Positions 60,692 to 64,000 of a stretch of 64,000 bases of DNA are shown piece by piece. The notes under the pieces are model-generated. The model did not search any database. It saw only the letters and a list, made by a program, of their open reading frames with translations, and had not been told where the DNA came from. The stretch is from Flavobacterium cupreum (GTDB taxonomy: Bacteria > Bacteroidota > Bacteroidia > Flavobacteriales > Flavobacteriaceae): contig NZ_QWDM01000004.1 of assembly GCF_003996965.1 (NCBI RefSeq), positions 1-64,000 on the forward strand, in the 5' to 3' direction. Both the position numbers and the translations under genes were made by a program. The stretch's first letter is position 1. Each line of letters starts with the position of its first letter.

Positions 60692-62983
60692 CTATTTAGC
60701 CAGTTTATTTTTTTTATTTTCTTTTTCCTGAGCGTCAATAACAGCAATAGCAGCCATATTTACCATCTCTTCAACACTTGCTCCCAATTGGAAAATGTGG
60801 ACTGGTTTACCCATTCCCATCATGATCGGACCAATTGAATTTACTTTGTACAATTCTTTTAATAATTTATACGTAATATTCGCCGATTCCAAGTTTGGAA
60901 AAATCAGGGTGTTTACTTTTTTTCCTGCTAATTTAGAGAACGGAAATTTTTCTGCAAGCATCTCCTGATTCAGGGCAAAATCGGCCTGGATTTCTCCGTC
61001 AACAATTAAATCAGGATGGTTTTTGTGTAAATACGCTACTGCGTCTCTTACTTTTGAAGCGCCCGGACTTGTTGAAGAACCAAAGTTCGAGAACGAAACC
61101 ATTGCGATAACAGGCTCAACACCAAACATTTTGGCTGTTTTTGCCGTCATGATCGCAATATTAACCAAATCTTCTGAAGATGGATTAATATTGATTGCCG
61201 TATCTGATAAAAACATTGGTCCACGGGAAGTCAGCATCATATTTGCTGTTGCAACCAGTGATGCTCCGGGTGCTTTTTCAATTAATTGTAACATTGGTTT
61301 TACCACACTTGGGTAACTTCTGGTATGACCTGTAACCAAAGCATCTGCTTCACCTTCATTGACCATCATGGCGGCAAAATAGTTTCTTTCGCGCATGAAT
61401 TTTTGTGAATCAAGTAACGAAACACCTCTTCTGTCTCTGGTTTCCCAGTACGAAGTCGCGAATCTGTTTCTTCTTGCTTCTTCTTCAGTCGTTTTAGGGT
61501 CAATAATTTCTATTTCGGCATCAAAACCCAATTCGGCTTTCAGCTCTAAAATCACTTCTTTATTTCCTAATAAAATTGGAAAACCAATTCCGTCCTCATA
61601 AACAATCTGAGCTGCTTTTAGGACATTTAATTGATCTGCTTCTGCAAAAACAATTCGTTTTGGATCCATTTTAGCACGGTTTGTCATCAGACGAACCATT
61701 TTATTATCGTTCCCCATACGTTCGCGAAGTGCATCTTCATAGGCTGCCCAGTCTGTAATAGGATTTTTGGCCACTCCCGATTCCATGGCTGCTTTTGCAA
61801 CCGCTGGGGCCACAATTGTAATCAATCTTGGATCGAATGGTTTTGGAATGATATAATCTCTTCCGAAACCTAATTTTGTTGCTCCGTAAGCTACGTTTAC
61901 CTGCTCCGGAACGGGTTCTTTTGCTAAAATAGCTAATGCTTTTACAGCCGCCATTTTCATCGCTTCGTTGATTTTTGTAGCTCTTACGTCTAATGCTCCT
62001 CTAAAAATATAAGGAAAACCTAAAACGTTATTTACCTGATTAGGAAAGTCAGAACGGCCTGTAGCCATAATAACATCCTTACGGGTTTCTGTAGCTAAAT
62101 TATAATCGATTTCCGGATTTGGATTTGCCATCGCAAAAACAATCGGATTGTCATTCATGCTTAGTAACATTTCCGGCGAAAGAATATCTCCTGACGATAA
62201 TCCGATGAAGACATCAGCTCCTTTTACGGCTTCTGACAATTCAATTTTAGCACCGTCTACGGCATATTTCAATTGTAGTTCTGATAGCGAAGGATTGTCT
62301 TTTGTTAAAAGTCCTTTACTGTTAAACATTTTAATATTCTCTACTTTTACGCCCAGTAAAACATATAAGTCCGTACAGGCGATTGCAGCCGAACCTGCTC
62401 CCGAAACTACTACTTTTACATCTTCTGCTTTTTTTCCTGCCAGTTCTAATGCATTGATTAAAGCTGCCGAAGAAATAATCGCCGTACCATGCTGATCATC
62501 GTGCATTACCGGAATATCTAATTCTTCTACCAGTCTTCTTTCGATTTCAAAAGATTCAGGTGCTTTAATATCTTCCAGATTGATTCCTCCAAAAGTCGGG
62601 GCAATATTTTTTACCGTCTGTATAAATTCTTCAATATCCTTCGTTCCGATTTCGATATCAAAAACATCAATATCAGAGAATATTTTAAACAACAAACCTT
62701 TTCCTTCCATAACCGGTTTTGAAGCTTCAGGACCGATATCTCCAAGTCCTAAAACAGCTGTACCGTTTGAAATTACAGCAACCAGGTTCCCTTTTGCTGT
62801 ATATTTATATACGTCGTCAATATTTTTTGCAATTTCTAAACATGGCTCTGCAACTCCCGGAGAGTATGCCAAAGATAAGTCTCTTTGTGTCGCATATTTC
62901 TTTGTTGGAACTACCTGAATTTTTCCCGGAGTCGGCTTTGAATGGTATAATAATGCCTCTTCTCTTTTACTGTCTTTACTCAT
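60692..62983 (-). CDS. maeB: NADP-dependent malic enzyme, MaeB type
   Basis: MaeB oxidises malate to pyruvate with formation of NADPH. The N-terminal half (about 1-430) is the malic enzyme: KYATQRDLSLAYSPGVAEPC, the metal/substrate region in VMHDDQHGTAIISSAALINALELAGK, and the NAD(P) fold VVVSGAGSAAIACTDL. The C-terminal half (about 440-763) is a phosphotransacetylase-like domain, present in MaeB proteins and used in regulation by acetyl-CoA rather than catalysis. The 763-aa length is normal. Confidence 0.96.
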   Translation of the reverse strand: MSKDSKREEALLYHSKPTPGKIQVVPTKKYATQRDLSLAYSPGVAEPCLEIAKNIDDVYKYTAKGNLVAVISNGTAVLGLGDIGPEASKPVMEGKGLLFKIFSDIDVFDIEIGTKDIEEFIQTVKNIAPTFGGINLEDIKAPESFEIERRLVEELDIPVMHDDQHGTAIISSAALINALELAGKKAEDVKVVVSGAGSAAIACTDLYVLLGVKVENIKMFNSKGLLTKDNPSLSELQLKYAVDGAKIELSEAVKGADVFIGLSSGDILSPEMLLSMNDNPIVFAMANPNPEIDYNLATETRKDVIMATGRSDFPNQVNNVLGFPYIFRGALDVRATKINEAMKMAAVKALAILAKEPVPEQVNVAYGATKLGFGRDYIIPKPFDPRLITIVAPAVAKAAMESGVAKNPITDWAAYEDALRERMGNDNKMVRLMTNRAKMDPKRIVFAEADQLNVLKAAQIVYEDGIGFPILLGNKEVILELKAELGFDAEIEIIDPKTTEEEARRNRFATSYWETRDRRGVSLLDSQKFMRERNYFAAMMVNEGEADALVTGHTRSYPSVVKPMLQLIEKAPGASLVATANMMLTSRGPMFLSDTAININPSSEDLVNIAIMTAKTAKMFGVEPVIAMVSFSNFGSSTSPGASKVRDAVAYLHKNHPDLIVDGEIQADFALNQEMLAEKFPFSKLAGKKVNTLIFPNLESANITYKLLKELYKVNSIGPIMMGMGKPVHIFQLGASVEEMVNMAAIAVIDAQEKENKKNKLAK

Positions 62984-63008
62984 TGTTTTTAGCTTTTATT
63001 CTAGCTTA

Positions 63009-63016
63009 CAAAGATA
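63009..63016 (-). promoter_or_regulatory. Promoter -7 element of maeB
   Basis: Minus-strand TATCTTTG matches TAnnTTTG and lies 25 bp before the maeB start codon. Confidence 0.5.
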
Positions 63017-63084
63017 TAAGTCTTCATTTAAAATGGCATGTTTTTGTCGCTTTCTTTTGTTAAAATAACAATTGCAGCTCTCAC

Positions 63085-63119
63085 AAAAAAATAGTCCGGC
63101 AGAATCCGGACTATTTTTT
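63085..63119 (-). terminator. Intrinsic terminator of the CBS-pair gene
   Basis: Perfect arms AAAAAATAGTCCGG and CCGGACTATTTTTT (63085-63098, 63106-63119), 23 bp after the stop codon. Confidence 0.92.
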
Positions 63120-63142
63120 AAGGCTTATTTTTTAGAATTTAC

Positions 63143-63568
63143 TTACTGTGAAATATAAGAATTTAAATGATGAATGGTATCTTTTTGAATTTCGATAATG
63201 GCCTTCACCACATCACTTATGGAGATGATTCCAACGACGATTCCGTTTTCTAAAACCGGTAAATGTCTGATGCGTTTGGTGCTCATGAGTTCCATGCAGT
63301 CTTCGATATTATTGGAAAGTTTTACCGAGAAAACCGTGCTTTCCATAATTTCGTGTACAAATGTTTCTTTTGAAGATTTGTCTTTCAGAACAATTTTTCG
63401 GGCATAATCCCTTTCGGATAATATTCCTTTTAAATCGGATCCGTCTATCACCAGAATTGCTCCTATGTTTTTTTCTCCCATTACTTTCAGTGCTTCATAA
63501 ACCGTTGTGGTGGAGCGAACCGAATAAACATTTTTCCCTTTTGCGTTTAGTATTTGATCTACAGTCAT
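63143..63568 (-). CDS. CBS-pair protein
   Basis: The 141-aa protein is a single Bateman module: two CBS domains with TVYEALKVMGEKNIGAILVIDGSDLKGILSERD and SNNIEDCMELMSTKRIRHLPVLENGIVVGIISISDVVKAI, cited in pieces. Free-standing CBS pairs bind AMP, ATP or other adenosyl ligands and can control enzymes or chromosome processes. No partner gene is adjacent. Its family assignment is clear; the role is not. Confidence 0.9.
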   Translation of the reverse strand: MTVDQILNAKGKNVYSVRSTTTVYEALKVMGEKNIGAILVIDGSDLKGILSERDYARKIVLKDKSSKETFVHEIMESTVFSVKLSNNIEDCMELMSTKRIRHLPVLENGIVVGIISISDVVKAIIEIQKDTIHHLNSYISQ

Positions 63569-63805
63569 ATCTGAAAAATTTTAAGTCCTATAAAGTTAAA
63601 AAAAATTGCATACACACGACAACGAAATCGATTTTTTAAAACTTAACATATTCATTTTAAATATAATACATTAAATTTCAAGTTTTCAAAATTATACCAT
63701 AATGAAAGAAAACTTTTATAAAGCTTTTTTGTGAAAAATTAAGTTTTTTAACTTTAGATTCGTCTTATTGCTGCATTTTTTTTACTGCAAGAAAATCCAA
63801 CCCAA

Positions 63806-63910
63806 TTTGTCATTTCGACGAAGGAGAAATCTTCGCGACAAAATTCTACAAAGCTTGGAAATACTTTGTAGAGTTACTTGTGAAGATTTCTCCTTCGTCG
63901 AAATGACAAA
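63806..63910. repeat. 105-bp palindromic repeat element
   Basis: Perfect 29-bp arms (63806-63834 and 63882-63910), which contain TCATTTCGACGAAGGAGAAA, surround a loop that is itself partly paired: TCTACAAAG and CTTTGTAGA. This gives a cruciform of 105 bp. It is non-coding and has the look of a dispersed intergenic repeat that recurs in Flavobacterium genomes. Confidence 0.85.
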
Positions 63911-63954
63911 CTAGACGAATGTAGGGCGAAGAATGGATTCAGGCTATAACTAAA

Positions 63955-63988
63955 AAAGACTTTTCTAAAATAGAAAAGTCTTTTTTAT
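63955..63988. terminator. Bidirectional hairpin near the right edge
   Basis: AAAAAGACTTTTCTA and its reverse complement flank AAA, with T-rich ends. It probably serves the gene just right of the window. Confidence 0.8.
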
Positions 63989-64000
63989 TTGGATGCTTAT

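Larger units (their letters stand above)
63569..64000. other. Non-coding tail of the window
   Basis: This stretch holds no gene that I can support. It contains the large palindrome at 63806-63910 and a terminator-like hairpin at 63955-63988. The remainder is AT-rich. Confidence 0.55.

Noticed and set aside
63569..64000. A gene in the last 430 bases
   Set aside because: Frames there are short and AT-rich, and the space is taken by palindromes and a terminator.

Overview
The window is a stretch of Bacteroidota chromosome, almost certainly Flavobacterium or a close relative. The evidence is low GC content, many promoters with the Bacteroidota -7 element TAnnTTTG, a complete type IX secretion translocon gene (sprA, 2413 aa), a RemB-like gliding protein, a PorP/SprF-family protein, and the gene order sprA-ruvA-maeB with gcvH, a VanZ-family gene, deoC and remB alongside. 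I saw no tRNA, rRNA or CRISPR array.

Positions 1-3130 are mobile DNA. At the far left is the end of an insertion sequence with a ladder of about 24-bp repeats, as in IS21-family elements. It has cut off a topoisomerase III gene after about 67 codons. Behind it lie a DUF4099/DUF3945 protein and two small helix-turn-helix proteins. The order (two small HTH proteins, DUF3945-type protein, topoisomerase III) matches the excision operon of CTnDOT-type conjugative transposons (xis2c, xis2d, orf3, exc), so this looks like the excision end of an integrated or decaying element. A 32-codon C-terminal gene remnant with its terminator and a repeat-rich non-coding region follow.

Positions 3315-8850 hold serB and then an array of six small alternating VOC (glyoxalase-fold) and SRPBCC (AHSA1) genes. 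A GlxA/AraC-type regulator is divergent from the array, and a 105-bp run of 7-bp repeats sits inside it. A 42-aa membrane protein follows. Positions 8974-14779 carry clpX, clpP, tig, a small membrane protein, an alpha/beta hydrolase and pdxJ, with several palindromic intergenic elements. Positions 14896-23336 form a rightward cell-envelope run: CBS protein, nadK, DUF6089, uppS, bamA, two OmpH/Skp-like chaperones and murI.

Positions 23341-30452 are the least explained part. A leftward pair (DUF4270 lipoprotein, outer-membrane barrel) is divergent from a rightward cluster of barrel protein, six-bladed Kelch lipoprotein with a surface-export signal, DUF4907 protein, LytS-type histidine kinase, a 68-aa exported peptide and a LytTR response regulator. 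Two promoters in the rightward cluster share a 12-bp core. This is my best candidate for an undescribed surface-sensing system.

Positions 30550-34793 contain a gamma-carbonic anhydrase-like protein, a PorP/SprF protein, an Nfu-type Fe-S protein, an MscS channel and tsaB. Positions 34828-42018 are a leftward MacAB-TolC-type export operon with one ATPase, two permeases, two adaptors and one TolC. DUF4403 lies opposite. Positions 43622-48764 are a leftward cytochrome oxidase maturation and subunit cluster (haem O synthase, two subunit III genes, subunit IV, two SCO-type proteins, DUF420, small membrane protein). Positions 48923-62983 hold remB, deoC, vanZ-like, gcvH, sprA, ruvA and maeB. A CBS-pair protein and a 105-bp palindromic repeat finish the window.
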